Positions 26,901 to 34,070 are shown, counted from the stretch's first letter. The stretch is 64,000 nucleotides of DNA from Prevotella sp. (GCA_017617615.1 JAFZVV010000022.1:12420-76419), one strand, 5' to 3'. A program made the numbers and translations. The notes: generated by a model from the letters alone, not told the origin.

Positions 26901-27130
26901 ATGGTGAGGGAACCCAGACTTCCAACAACAGCAACCTGATGCTGATCAGCATCTTCGAGGGTGACTCGGAGGACGGTGCTGATGTGGATGGCATCAAGGA
27001 GATCAAGAACGTCGAAAGCACCGTGGCCAAGACAAAGGATAATGCCTGGTACACTCTCCAGGGCGTCAGAGTATCCAGCCTCACCAAGGGGGTATATATT
27101 CACAATGGCAAGAAAGTGGTCATCAAATAA
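23906..27130 (+). CDS. BspA-like LRR_5 surface protein (copy 2)
   Basis: 1074 residues with a signal peptide (about 1-20, TAVVAANA). It parallels copy 1: an N-terminal head, LRR_5 repeats about 340-500 (SLTSVTIPANIRAIGNHAF), a shared C-terminal region of about 400 residues, and the ending LQGVRV...KGVYIHNGKKVVIK. It differs by an inserted Tyr/Thr/Asp-rich segment, about residues 145-325 (SYTYTDVNGNVQTL, YNTYNYTDKYGNP), and by an extra loop near 560-600. The 62-residue gene follows after 24 nt. Likely an adhesin; ligand unknown. Confidence 0.85.
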   Translation: MIKKFFTTLLLLTAVVAANALPPGEEQPNPLSVSFADGVLTVNYSDRVGTVTEDFVNKALNNWRDTYFSDVQGGPAEKDAAMKAAVQTIKLTGDWTNLQLKKDDKTIHKIIEKCGEQQVGVGLDLSECNKMTCKYQSMEEVYDDATNNGSITFHYTPTGATETISIPVTITQQSSQVTKGVSYHLHHAGGTLITFETDADGEVVDDSWTPNPLPDGFKKVFKGSDGYYVYQSEHYSAKLFEVESYTYTDVNGNVQTLTQDQVNNLRTDGDGNLWYDYNTYNYTDKYGNPVSTTSTANPYNLTEAGYDDQGNMTYTYNYTVTSEGFSFDGYESSLSSVSFPNHADFTFIPNDILKSSNSLTSVTIPANIRAIGNHAFASATKLEEVNFPDNLEEIGGGAFEYTKIPGADLRNTKITQIHWCTFMENPEFAYCYYPDALTRIQYNAFKKDTKIKTVDLSQCHWLTLISTGAYETCSSITKVVICSHPKILRGNGHGTGCFNNCKAIDTVQVVSCYLEDYPVTDVTKCYCEIGAFDYDITEVQTQLANVSKGAKLIFPNDMPVGNNQTYAGTSRQGSGEGGNVTYAIENGSAYTNQYTSSFDFFVGDYKAGVLITQSSLQVFFDDVPNNLGPAPGYGAPTDQPDLGELVPGVANGTVKVVGDTRYAYNGWMEFINTTVGEVVPKGEFLRTYSRSAGDGPCMLPKEITAYRAVDYTTDQFAYVLDRNGEYYYDATIQSDNEDDKYKLIDGVIAGTEPDEIISEEELAYIATIGDGKRYSHLTIGGKLYLRPLVAKVAQYPGIEGGYVGDNIELFDADAVYDQLQTVPGGYSYVPENTGVVLYSTKINESALLILGGDFGTETVYKEFPHTYQRYEAGRLTSDDTSNNINMLHGSFGDGWPVSPVFPWKYKNASTCSGGHFPTDRPREYRNFACVMTHAATGTGGLADRNTYGWKRLQPSRMKENRAFAQIPAVRFDNFNEDADSEQFPGFTIEDTTAEVPAVDGEGTQTSNNSNLMLISIFEGDSEDGADVDGIKEIKNVESTVAKTKDNAWYTLQGVRVSSLTKGVYIHNGKKVVIK

Positions 27131-27154
27131 TCCAACTGACATTGAAGAAAAGAA

Positions 27155-27343
27155 ATGAAAAGAGAATATAAAAAACCACTGACAGAGATTGCGATGATTA
27201 ATGCATCCAATTTCCTCGACGAGTACGGTGACCCAACCACTGACTCAGAAGGTGACATTCCTGGTAACGATCCTAGTATCCTGGGCAATCAAGGTACTTT
27301 TGATGAGGATGACTTTACGTCTTCCAAGAGCTTGTGGGATTAA
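27155..27343 (+). CDS. 62-residue acidic protein of unknown function (copy 2)
   Basis: Near-identical to the protein at 19655-19843: the first 49 residues are the same and the changes cluster in FDEDDFTSSKSLWD. Conservation of the reading frame in both copies, the position 24 nt behind a LRR surface protein gene and the terminator behind it all support translation. There is no export signal, so it either stays in the cytoplasm or uses an unusual route. Function not recognised. Confidence 0.7.
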   Translation: MKREYKKPLTEIAMINASNFLDEYGDPTTDSEGDIPGNDPSILGNQGTFDEDDFTSSKSLWD

Positions 27344-27362
27344 GTTATAGACACACTACAAA

Positions 27363-27397
27363 AAGAAAGACCTATCTGCGGATAGGTCTTTCTTTTT
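27363..27397 (+). terminator. Terminator of LRR/62-residue gene pair (plus strand)
   Basis: Stem AAAGACCTATC / GATAGGTCTTT followed by a T run of seven. It is the inverted counterpart of the hairpin at 19603-19637. Confidence 0.85.
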
Positions 27398-27496
27398 TTG
27401 AAGGTGTATGCTCGCATGAGTAGCTGCTAACAGGTAAAAATACACAAGTTAATTCGCTCTAATTCGCGTAGAACCAAAAAACAATCCACAATTTCT

Positions 27497-27526
27497 TTGC
27501 TGTGAAGAAAAAAAAGAGTAAGTTTG
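27497..27526 (+). promoter_or_regulatory. Promoter of LRR-dockerin gene
   Basis: TTG 27497-27499, a 19-bp spacer, TAAGTTTG 27519-27526. It overlaps the first open-frame ATG at 27524, which therefore cannot be the start codon. Confidence 0.7.
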
Positions 27527-27574
27527 CAGCAAATTATGACCTACCCATTTGAATCAATCAAAACTCGAACAAAA

Positions 27575-29323
27575 ATGAAACATGTCGTCACACTATTGTT
27601 GGGATGTGTATGTCCGCTGGTTGCCTCTGCCGACAACATTACCTTTGTTGATGAAAACGTGAAATCCGTGTGCGTACAGAACTGGGACTCCAATGGTGAC
27701 GGAGAACTCAGCATGGAGGAAGCCGCTGCTGTAACCAACTTGAGAAACAAGTTTGGCTTTAATGCAGAAATCTCCAACTTCCCCGAACTGCAATATTTCA
27801 CAGGTCTGATCAGCATCGCTACCTATGACTTCTATAACTGCACGAAACTGCGCACCGTCGTGCTTCCCCCGCAAATAACCAGCATCGGCAGCAGCTGCTT
27901 CTTCGGTTGTTCGGACTTGCAAGAGATAGTCATTCCCAACGCAGTGAAAACCATCGGCGAGTATGCCTTCAACGGATGCAACAGCATGACCTCCGTCACC
28001 TTTCCGGAAGGATTGGAGACCATCGGGGACTATGCGTTCAGTTCTTGCAATTCGCTCCAGAGGCTTGCCATTCCTTCCACGGTGACCAGCATCGCCCTCA
28101 GTGCATTCTGGAGTTGCTCGTCTCTCACGGCCATCACAGTGGATACCAACAACACCGTATATGACTCCCGTGAGAACTGCAACGCCATTATCAAGACCAG
28201 CACCAACACCTTACAGCTCGGCATCGCCAACACCGTCATACCTACAACGGTCACCGCCATCGGTCCGTCGGCCTTTTATGGCAATTCCCGGCTCCTGACC
28301 ATCGACATCCCCGAAGGGGTGCTGACCATCGACGACTCAGCTTTCTCCGGCTGTTCGGCACTCACCGATGTCACCTTCCCCTCCACGCTCACCAGCATCG
28401 GCTACACCACATTCAGTGGATGCAAGAAACTTTCCAGCATCTTGTTGCCTGAAGGCTTGAAAACTATTGATCAGATGGCATTCCAAAACTGTACTAACCT
28501 CAAAAAGGTGTCCATCCCCTCCACTGTGACCAAAATGAGTTACAATGTGTTCGCTGGATGCTCCAAATTGACCAAGGTGGCAGTGGCGAGAACTACTCCC
28601 ATATCCATCGATGCCAGCGTGTTCCCCTACCGTAAGAAGTCCACCCTTTATGTTCCCGAAGGATGCTCCGGAGCCTACGAAAACGCCAACGTCTGGAAAG
28701 ACTTCAAGATTATCGTCGAACGTTCATTAGCTGTCAGCGCAACAGTAGCCCCCCTTATTATCTCCCCGGGCCAAAGCACAGGCTTGTCCATCGCACAGAG
28801 TGGCGATGACTTCGACTCCTACCGGTCGATATCTTTTGACGTCACGCTGCCAGAGGGCTTCACCCTCGACGAAGGGAACATTACGCTTTCGGAACGCTGC
28901 GAGGGCATGAGTGTCAAACTCACGCCTCAGGACGATGGGTCATGGCATCTATTGTGTTCATCTGACGAAAAGGTGGTCTCAGGTTCGGAGGGCACTCTCC
29001 TCACCATGACCATGAAAGCCATCAGCGACGTGGAGGTGGGTACTTATCAGGCTCTCATCAACAATATCACGTTCGGTTGCGACAACGGTGGCTCCGTGAC
29101 TCACGATGACATGACCGTAGAATGGCAGGTCGTTGCTCCTCCCCTCGGCGACGTGAATCACGACGGCTACGTGAACATCTACGACGTGACGCTGATGATC
29201 GACTATATTCTCGACATGAAGCCGAGCAATTTCCACGTGGGCGAGGCAGACCTGAACGATGACGGCTACATCAACATCTACGACGTCACCCTCATCATCG
29301 ACATCATCCTCAATAAGGAATGA
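27575..29323 (+). CDS. BspA-like LRR_5 protein with C-terminal dockerin-type repeats
   Basis: 582 residues from the ATG at 27575 (KHVVTLLLGCVCPLVASA signal peptide). The frame is open from 27524, but that ATG lies inside the promoter. An EF-hand-like segment (QNWDSNGDGELSMEEAAAV) follows the signal. LRR_5 repeats occupy about 80-390 (SDLQEIVIPNAVKTIGEYAF and others), then a beta domain about 395-515. Two dockerin type I calcium-binding repeats end the protein: GDVNHDGYVNIYDVTLMID and ADLNDDGYINIYDVTLIID. There is no KGxxIxNGKK ending, unlike the two other LRR proteins. Likely surface-exposed. Confidence 0.85.
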   Translation: MKHVVTLLLGCVCPLVASADNITFVDENVKSVCVQNWDSNGDGELSMEEAAAVTNLRNKFGFNAEISNFPELQYFTGLISIATYDFYNCTKLRTVVLPPQITSIGSSCFFGCSDLQEIVIPNAVKTIGEYAFNGCNSMTSVTFPEGLETIGDYAFSSCNSLQRLAIPSTVTSIALSAFWSCSSLTAITVDTNNTVYDSRENCNAIIKTSTNTLQLGIANTVIPTTVTAIGPSAFYGNSRLLTIDIPEGVLTIDDSAFSGCSALTDVTFPSTLTSIGYTTFSGCKKLSSILLPEGLKTIDQMAFQNCTNLKKVSIPSTVTKMSYNVFAGCSKLTKVAVARTTPISIDASVFPYRKKSTLYVPEGCSGAYENANVWKDFKIIVERSLAVSATVAPLIISPGQSTGLSIAQSGDDFDSYRSISFDVTLPEGFTLDEGNITLSERCEGMSVKLTPQDDGSWHLLCSSDEKVVSGSEGTLLTMTMKAISDVEVGTYQALINNITFGCDNGGSVTHDDMTVEWQVVAPPLGDVNHDGYVNIYDVTLMIDYILDMKPSNFHVGEADLNDDGYINIYDVTLIIDIILNKE

Positions 29324-29460
29324 ATATTCAATATTGAAGATTGAAGATTGAAAATTCAAAATTTATTATTGAAGATTAAGCTTCGCTTGAACATCGGCTG
29401 CGCCTCAGCAATTAGAGCAAGCTCCATTGCACTCGGCTTGCACGATGTTTGAAGATTAGG
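29324..29460. repeat. ATTGAAGATTGAAAATT-type and CGGCTGCGCC-type short repeats
   Basis: 29331-29375 is built from ATTGAAGATTG / AAAATTCAAAATT units that recur at 31364-31380 and 63005-63066. 29380-29460 holds GCTTCGCTTGAACATCGGCTGCGCC-like sequence with CTCGGCTTGCACGATGTTTG. These are intergenic repeats with no visible coding role. Confidence 0.5.
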
Positions 29461-29775
29461 TTTCGCATAGTTTTATCCCGAATTATAGAATTTAAGATTT
29501 ATCTGATTCTATCATTCGGGATAATTGTTTTTACATGAATTAACCATGAGGCTTGTCGCAGACCCACTGACCGAAGGGAGGTAGTTTACCATGAATGATA
29601 ATCCGACGCGGCAGCGTCGGCAAAAGTCCTGATAATTCATGGATAATTACCTCCCTTCGGTCAGTGGGTCTGCGACAAATCTCCCGGCAATTCATGTTAT
29701 AACGTAAAGCAACCATCGAATATCAGTTTATCCCGAATTATCTTGTTCTCTAATTCGATAATTCGGGATAATAAT
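29461..29775 (+). repeat. Dispersed palindromic element, most complete copy C
   Basis: Outer palindromes TTATCCCGAAT...ATTCGGGATAA lie at 29473-29524 and 29729-29772. Inside them is a perfect 31-bp inverted repeat (29553-29583 and 29648-29678; it starts TTGTCGCAGACCCACTG). Its 64-bp loop carries the hairpin CCGACGC-ggca-GCGTCGG (29603-29620). No ORF, so it cannot move by itself. Related copies are at 19095-19180, 19290-19562 and 32284-32452. Confidence 0.85.
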
Positions 29776-29812
29776 ATTTCGTGTAATTCGGTGATTGTAT
29801 TGTTTTTTTTTG

Positions 29813-29820
29813 TAAGTTTG
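29813..29820 (+). promoter_or_regulatory. -7 box of the AmmeMemoRadiSam genes
   Basis: TAAGTTTG, 38 nt upstream of the ATG at 29858. The upstream region is T-rich and the nearest TTG has only a 15-bp spacer. Confidence 0.5.
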
Positions 29821-29857
29821 CGGTAAATAAGGTGTTTGTTGAAAAACATAAGCTATC

Positions 29858-31360
29858 ATGCGCACTATACTATCCGTGCTCCTATGTATTATCCTGATGA
29901 TGATACCCCAAAAATCCAATGACATGAACAATCTCTATCCACGAACCCATGTTACAAGACCTGCCACACAGGCAGGCAGGTTCTATGAAGCCGATGCCGA
30001 CACGCTGCGCCACGAGGTGGACAGCCTCATAGCCCGTCACGACAAGCACGGCGGATATCCCGACGTGGCGGCACTTATCGTGCCCCATGCTGGTTATGTG
30101 TTCTCCGGCAACGTAGCCGCAGCAGCCTATGCCACCCTCGATCCGCAACGCCAATACCAGAGGGTCTTCCTCATTGGACCGAGTCACTATGAATGGCTCG
30201 ACGGGGCATCGGTAGATACCGGGGCCGATGGCTATGAGACACCACTGGGCATGGTGCGTGTAGACCATGAGACATGCAGTCTGCTGGAACAGGCCGACAC
30301 GCTCTTCGCCTACCGCGCCGAGGCACACGACCGTGAACACTGCCTGGAGGTACAGCTGCCCTTCCTCCAACGACGCTTCACTGTCGTTCCTCCCATCGTG
30401 CCCATCATCGTGAGCACCAACAAGGAAGCGAGGCTCCGTCGTCTCGCCGAGGTGCTTCAGCCCTATTTCACCGACGACAACCTCTTCATCATCAGCAGCG
30501 ACTTCTCCCATTACCCCTCTTACGACGATGCCGTGGCGGTGGACACCCGCACACGACATGCCATAGAGAGCGGTGACGTGGAGCGGTTCATTGAGGTATT
30601 GGAGAGCAACGCACGTAAGGGGACGCCCGACCTTGCTACCAGTGCATGTGGGGAGTTCGCTATCATCACACTGATGTGTATGCTCAACAAAACGCATGAG
30701 GTGCGTCACCTGCTCTATCAGAACTCTGGCGACACCTATTACGGCGACCGCGACCGCGTGGTGGGATACCATGCCTTCGCTATCTGCCGTAATGACAAAA
30801 AAACAGCAGCGAAAGACACTGCCCACGACTTTGTGCTCAGCGATGCCGACAAACAGACATTAAAGGAGATTGCCTGGGCGAGTCTGCGGTCAGCATTCGA
30901 CAGTACCGTCGAAATGCCTACTGCTGTCAGCGCTACGCTACGCAGGAATTGCGGTGCTTTCGTCACCTTGACGAAGAACGGGAAGCTACGGGGATGCATC
31001 GGTCATTTCGGTGAAGACACCCCCTTGCATGAGATGGTGGCGGAGATGGCACGGGCTGCTGCCTTCGACGACCCCCGTTTCCCTGCCCTCCGCCGTGAGG
31101 AGCTTGATGAGCTCGAGATAGAAATCTCCGTGCTCACGCCCATGCGGCGGATATACAGCGCGGATGAGTTCATCCTTCACCGTCATGGCATATACATCCG
31201 GAAAGGATACCATAGCGGCACGTTCCTCCCACAGGTTGCCGACGAGGTGGATTGGACAAAGGAGGAGTTTCTTGGGCATTGTTCTCGCGACAAAGCCGGA
31301 CTGGGATGGGATGGTTGGCGCGACGCAGAACTGTATGTCTATGAGGCGATTGTATTCTGA
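29858..31360 (+). CDS. AmmeMemoRadiSam system protein B fused to protein A (Memo-AMMECR1)
   Basis: 500 residues. Residues about 1-20 are hydrophobic (RTILSVLLCIILMMI), like a signal or anchor; an internal ATG (residue 23, MNNLYPRT) would remove it. Residues about 33-315 form a Memo-like domain related to metal-dependent dioxygenases, with conserved His77 (VPHAGYVFSG), His110 (GPSHYEWLDG) and SSDFSHYP. Residues about 328-500 form an AMMECR1 domain with the signature KLRGCIGHFG and PRFPALRREELDELEIEISVL. The fusion joins two members of the three-part AmmeMemoRadiSam system; the third follows 42 nt downstream. Reaction and substrate are unknown. Confidence 0.9.
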   Translation: MRTILSVLLCIILMMIPQKSNDMNNLYPRTHVTRPATQAGRFYEADADTLRHEVDSLIARHDKHGGYPDVAALIVPHAGYVFSGNVAAAAYATLDPQRQYQRVFLIGPSHYEWLDGASVDTGADGYETPLGMVRVDHETCSLLEQADTLFAYRAEAHDREHCLEVQLPFLQRRFTVVPPIVPIIVSTNKEARLRRLAEVLQPYFTDDNLFIISSDFSHYPSYDDAVAVDTRTRHAIESGDVERFIEVLESNARKGTPDLATSACGEFAIITLMCMLNKTHEVRHLLYQNSGDTYYGDRDRVVGYHAFAICRNDKKTAAKDTAHDFVLSDADKQTLKEIAWASLRSAFDSTVEMPTAVSATLRRNCGAFVTLTKNGKLRGCIGHFGEDTPLHEMVAEMARAAAFDDPRFPALRREELDELEIEISVLTPMRRIYSADEFILHRHGIYIRKGYHSGTFLPQVADEVDWTKEEFLGHCSRDKAGLGWDGWRDAELYVYEAIVF

Positions 31361-31402
31361 TTTATTATTGAAGATTGAATTTTCAGTCGGCCAAAGGCTG
31401 AG

Positions 31403-32278
31403 ATGGCTATGATGAACGAGTGTAGGTATTACCAGCGGTTGGAGGATGGTGGAGTGGAGTGTTTGCTCTGTCCGCACCACTGCCGTATCAAGGAAGGGAA
31501 GACAGGGCGTTGCCGAAGCAGACGTAATGAAGTGGGACGGCTGGTGAGCGATGTCTATGGCCGACCTTGCGCGCTGGCTATAGACCCCGTGGAGAAAAAA
31601 CCGCTCTATCATTTCCATCCTGGCACGACATGCCTCTCCATCGCCTGCACAGGGTGCAACCTCAGGTGCCATAACTGCCAGAACCATGACATTTCACAGG
31701 CTGCACCCGATGAGGTGAGAAGTATGGCGCTGTCGCCCGACGAGGTGGTGCGACTGTGTGTGGAACACCGTTGTCCAGGCATCGCCTATACCTACACCGA
31801 ACCGCTTACCTATATGGAGTATGTGGTTGACACGGCGCACCTGGCACATGAGCAGGGGCTATGGAACATCCTCGTCACGGCAGGGTATGTGTGTCAGGAA
31901 CCGCTTAAGGACCTGTTGCCATACCTCGATGCTGCCAACGTCGACATCAAGTCGTTCAACGATGAGTGCTATCAGCGGGTCAACGGTGCGCGTCTGGCTC
32001 CCGTGCTCGACACGATCCTCGCCATGCGCGATGCAGGGGTATGGGTAGAACTGACCAACCTCGTCATCCCCGGCATCAACGATGATATGGCAATAATCCG
32101 AAAGATGTGTCGATGGATGGCAGACCACGACATGCTGGACACTCCACTCCATTTCAGCCGGTTCTTCCCACATTACCGTATGCGTAACGTTCCGCCCACG
32201 CCCATCGCCACGTTATGTCGAGCCCGTGACATTGCCCACGAGGAAGGTATCAAGAATGTGTACTTAGGGAATGTATGA
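31403..32278 (+). CDS. amrS: AmmeMemoRadiSam system radical SAM enzyme
   Basis: 291 residues. The radical SAM motif is CNLRCHNC (Cys85, Cys89, Cys92), preceded by the conserved N-terminal cysteine set at 20, 23, 27 and 37 (CLLCPHHCRIKEGKTGRC), which is diagnostic for this family related to pyruvate formate-lyase activating enzymes. TEPLTYMEYVVD and VDIKSFNDECYQ match the family core. It follows the Memo-AMMECR1 fusion by 42 nt, completing the system in two genes. A second ATG at 31412 is also possible as start. Confidence 0.92.
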   Translation: MAMMNECRYYQRLEDGGVECLLCPHHCRIKEGKTGRCRSRRNEVGRLVSDVYGRPCALAIDPVEKKPLYHFHPGTTCLSIACTGCNLRCHNCQNHDISQAAPDEVRSMALSPDEVVRLCVEHRCPGIAYTYTEPLTYMEYVVDTAHLAHEQGLWNILVTAGYVCQEPLKDLLPYLDAANVDIKSFNDECYQRVNGARLAPVLDTILAMRDAGVWVELTNLVIPGINDDMAIIRKMCRWMADHDMLDTPLHFSRFFPHYRMRNVPPTPIATLCRARDIAHEEGIKNVYLGNV

Positions 32279-32283
32279 GGTAT

Positions 32284-32452
32284 GAAGCACGAGAATTCAT
32301 GGACATAGATTATCCCGAATTATCGAATTATCGAATATACAAATACAATTCATGGTTTATTCCTGGACATTCATGTAAAAGACAAATATCCCGAATGATA
32401 GAATTAGAGAAAAAGAAAATTCTTAAATTCTAAAATTCGGGATAAAACTATG
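32284..32452 (-). repeat. Partial copy of the dispersed palindromic element (copy D)
   Basis: Contains GATTATCCCGAATTATCGAA, CAATTCATGGTTTATTCC, GGACATTCATGTAAAAG, a second ATATCCCGAAT and ATTCGGGATAAAACTATGCGAAG. The last part is the reverse complement of the left end of copy C (CTTCGCATAG-type). The 31-bp arms are missing. 32465-32545 beyond it is GC-rich with the hairpin TCCCC-GGAAAACT-GGGGA and no ORF. Confidence 0.65.
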
Positions 32453-32558
32453 CGAAGCTCGCTTTCAACATGTTGAGGCGGAGCTCCCCTACTACAGGTT
32501 GCTCTTCCCCGGAAAACTGGGGAGTAGGATGGGGGAGGGGAGGTTTTTGGACTTTACG

Positions 32559-32960
32559 CTAAATTCCATCTTCGGGGTCACCGCCATCGGGGTCGCCTGT
32601 GGGCAGCCTGGGGTCATCGCTGTCGGTGATGCCATAGAGGATGATGTTGATGATCTTGGTCACGTCGGAGATGTTGATCAGGCCATTGGAATCAACATCG
32701 GCATTGGCGAAAAAGAAGTCTTGTGGCTCTTTGCCTATAATCTTGTTGATGATCACCGTCACATCGGAAATGTTGATATGGCCGTCGTTGTTGGCATCGC
32801 CATGCAAAATCTTGGACGAGATGTGCGCAATGCCGTCGGATGTGACAGTATCATCGGTCGTGGACGTGTCTGTAGCGGTTTGTCCCATTACCTGGCTTGA
32901 AAGCCCCAGCACGACAACAAGGGCAAAGTGGCGGATATGTTTAAAAATTGGATAGTTCAT
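32559..32960 (-). CDS. Small secreted dockerin-repeat protein
   Basis: 133 residues from the ATG at 32960 (NYPIFKHIRHFALVVVLGLSSQVMGQ signal). The frame is open to 33038, but that ATG lies within the predicted -7 box. After a Thr/Ser/Asp linker come two dockerin type I repeats, GDANNDGHINISDVTVIIN and ADVDSNGLINISDVTKIIN, and an acidic tail. There is no catalytic or binding module, so it is little more than an exported dockerin. No cohesin is seen in the window. Confidence 0.75.
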   Translation of the reverse strand: MNYPIFKHIRHFALVVVLGLSSQVMGQTATDTSTTDDTVTSDGIAHISSKILHGDANNDGHINISDVTVIINKIIGKEPQDFFFANADVDSNGLINISDVTKIINIILYGITDSDDPRLPTGDPDGGDPEDGI

Positions 32961-33037
32961 GTCGGATAGTTTGACGGTAAACATAGAATAGATGTCGGAT
33001 AAAATATGGTGGCGCAACATTAGCGCCATAAATCTCA

Positions 33038-33045
33038 CAAATATA
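33038..33045 (-). promoter_or_regulatory. -7 box of the small dockerin gene
   Basis: Minus-strand TATATTTG (33045-33038). It overlaps the farthest upstream in-frame ATG and so favours the start at 32960, with a leader of about 70 nt. Confidence 0.5.
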
Positions 33046-33176
33046 AGGCTTTTCCGTTAATCTCATCCCCTTTTTCCAAAAATTAACAAATTTTTAGGCG
33101 AAATACATGGGTTTCATGGTGCTTATCGCACTTATAGTTTCTGAAGTACCAATAAACAAAGAAAAAAAACGTTTTT

Positions 33177-33383
33177 CTTTGGTTTGTCTTCGGCTTTCAC
33201 TACTTTGCCGCTTCGCGGCGAAGATAGGAGGCGCCTCGGTATCAAAAATAAATCTGTGATTTATTTTGTGCTACGCTCGGCTTTCACTACTTTGCCGCTT
33301 CGCGGCGAAGATAGGATACGCCTCAACAAACCAAAGAAAACAAACGATTTTCTTTGCTTTGTCTTCGGCTTTCACTATCTTTG
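33177..33383 (+). repeat. 85-88 bp promoter-bearing tandem repeat upstream of the DUF5715 gene
   Basis: CTTCGGCTTTCAC or CTCGGCTTTCAC recurs with CGGCTTTCAC starting at 33191, 33278 and 33366 (periods 87 and 88). In the first two units it is followed by TACTTTG and the hairpin CTTTGCCGCTTCGCGGCGAAG (33203-33223; the same at 33290-33310). The last unit has TATCTTTGCA and is the working-type promoter. Confidence 0.85.
33354..33383 (+). promoter_or_regulatory. Promoter of the DUF5715 lipoprotein gene
   Basis: TTG 33354-33356, a 19-bp spacer and TATCTTTG 33376-33383. The leader is very short (about 13 nt to the ATG at 33402). Confidence 0.7.
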
Positions 33384-33401
33384 CAATAAAATATGTGCGA
33401 C

Positions 33402-34028
33402 ATGATTGTCAAACAACTACTCAGAGCCACCATTGCCGTTCTCTGCCTCTTTCTCACCGCTTGTGCGAGCCATAGGGAGGCAGTGCCGGAGTCATGGCCG
33501 TTTCATTTTTCCGACAACAACCCCCACCAACTCGCAGCAGCCAAGAAATACGGCATCGAACCGCTGGAGACCAGGGATGACCTGCGACGGGTGAAACGGA
33601 AACTCAAACATATAGAGGAAAACAAATACTATGCGGTGGACCCACTCACCCACTCGGTGCCATACCTCACCCCCGATGCAGCAAAACTCTTGAAGGAAAT
33701 AGGTAAAAACTTCCAGAAGTCGATGAGGAAACACAAGATGGGGGAGTATAAGATTATCGTCACCTCGGTGCTGAGGACAAAAGAAGACGTGCGGAAACTG
33801 ATGCAGGTAAACAGCAATGCCGTGTCGAACTCCGCCCACTGCCATGCCACCACCTTCGACCTCTCCTATCGCAGGTTCAAATATGTGGGTGGGAAAAAGG
33901 CCTCACAACCCCAGATGAAATACCTCCTCGGAGAGGTCATCGACAAACTAAGAAAAAAACACAGGTGTTTCGTGAGGTATGAGACCAAGCAGACCTGTCT
34001 CCACATCACCGTATCACCTGAAGGATAA
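33402..34028 (+). CDS. DUF5715 family lipoprotein
   Basis: 208 residues from the ATG at 33402; an ATG nine bases upstream (33393) is nearly at the predicted transcript start. The signal VKQLLRATIAVLCLFLTACAS is a lipoprotein signal with Cys at position 20. SVLRTKEDVRKLMQVNSNAVSNSAHCHATTFDLSYRRF (about 125-163) resembles the HxxGxAxD region of M15/VanY-like D-Ala-D-Ala peptidases, with SAHCHATTFD supplying His and Asp ligands. C-terminal CLHITVSP may supply a further His. A peptidoglycan-related peptidase role is plausible but not proven. Confidence 0.75.
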   Translation: MIVKQLLRATIAVLCLFLTACASHREAVPESWPFHFSDNNPHQLAAAKKYGIEPLETRDDLRRVKRKLKHIEENKYYAVDPLTHSVPYLTPDAAKLLKEIGKNFQKSMRKHKMGEYKIIVTSVLRTKEDVRKLMQVNSNAVSNSAHCHATTFDLSYRRFKYVGGKKASQPQMKYLLGEVIDKLRKKHRCFVRYETKQTCLHITVSPEG

Positions 34029-34070
34029 TTATCTATAGTTTCTATAGCAATAACCCTAAGAGAAACCAAC

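Noticed and set aside
19000..29800. Possible integrated mobile island around the LRR genes
   Set aside because: Repeats and lower GC are suggestive, but no integrase, transposase, tRNA boundary or target duplication is visible.
33184..33475. Two plus-strand frames encoding repeated TLPLRGED-type sequence
   Set aside because: Translation of the tandem promoter repeat; they overlap the real lipoprotein start.
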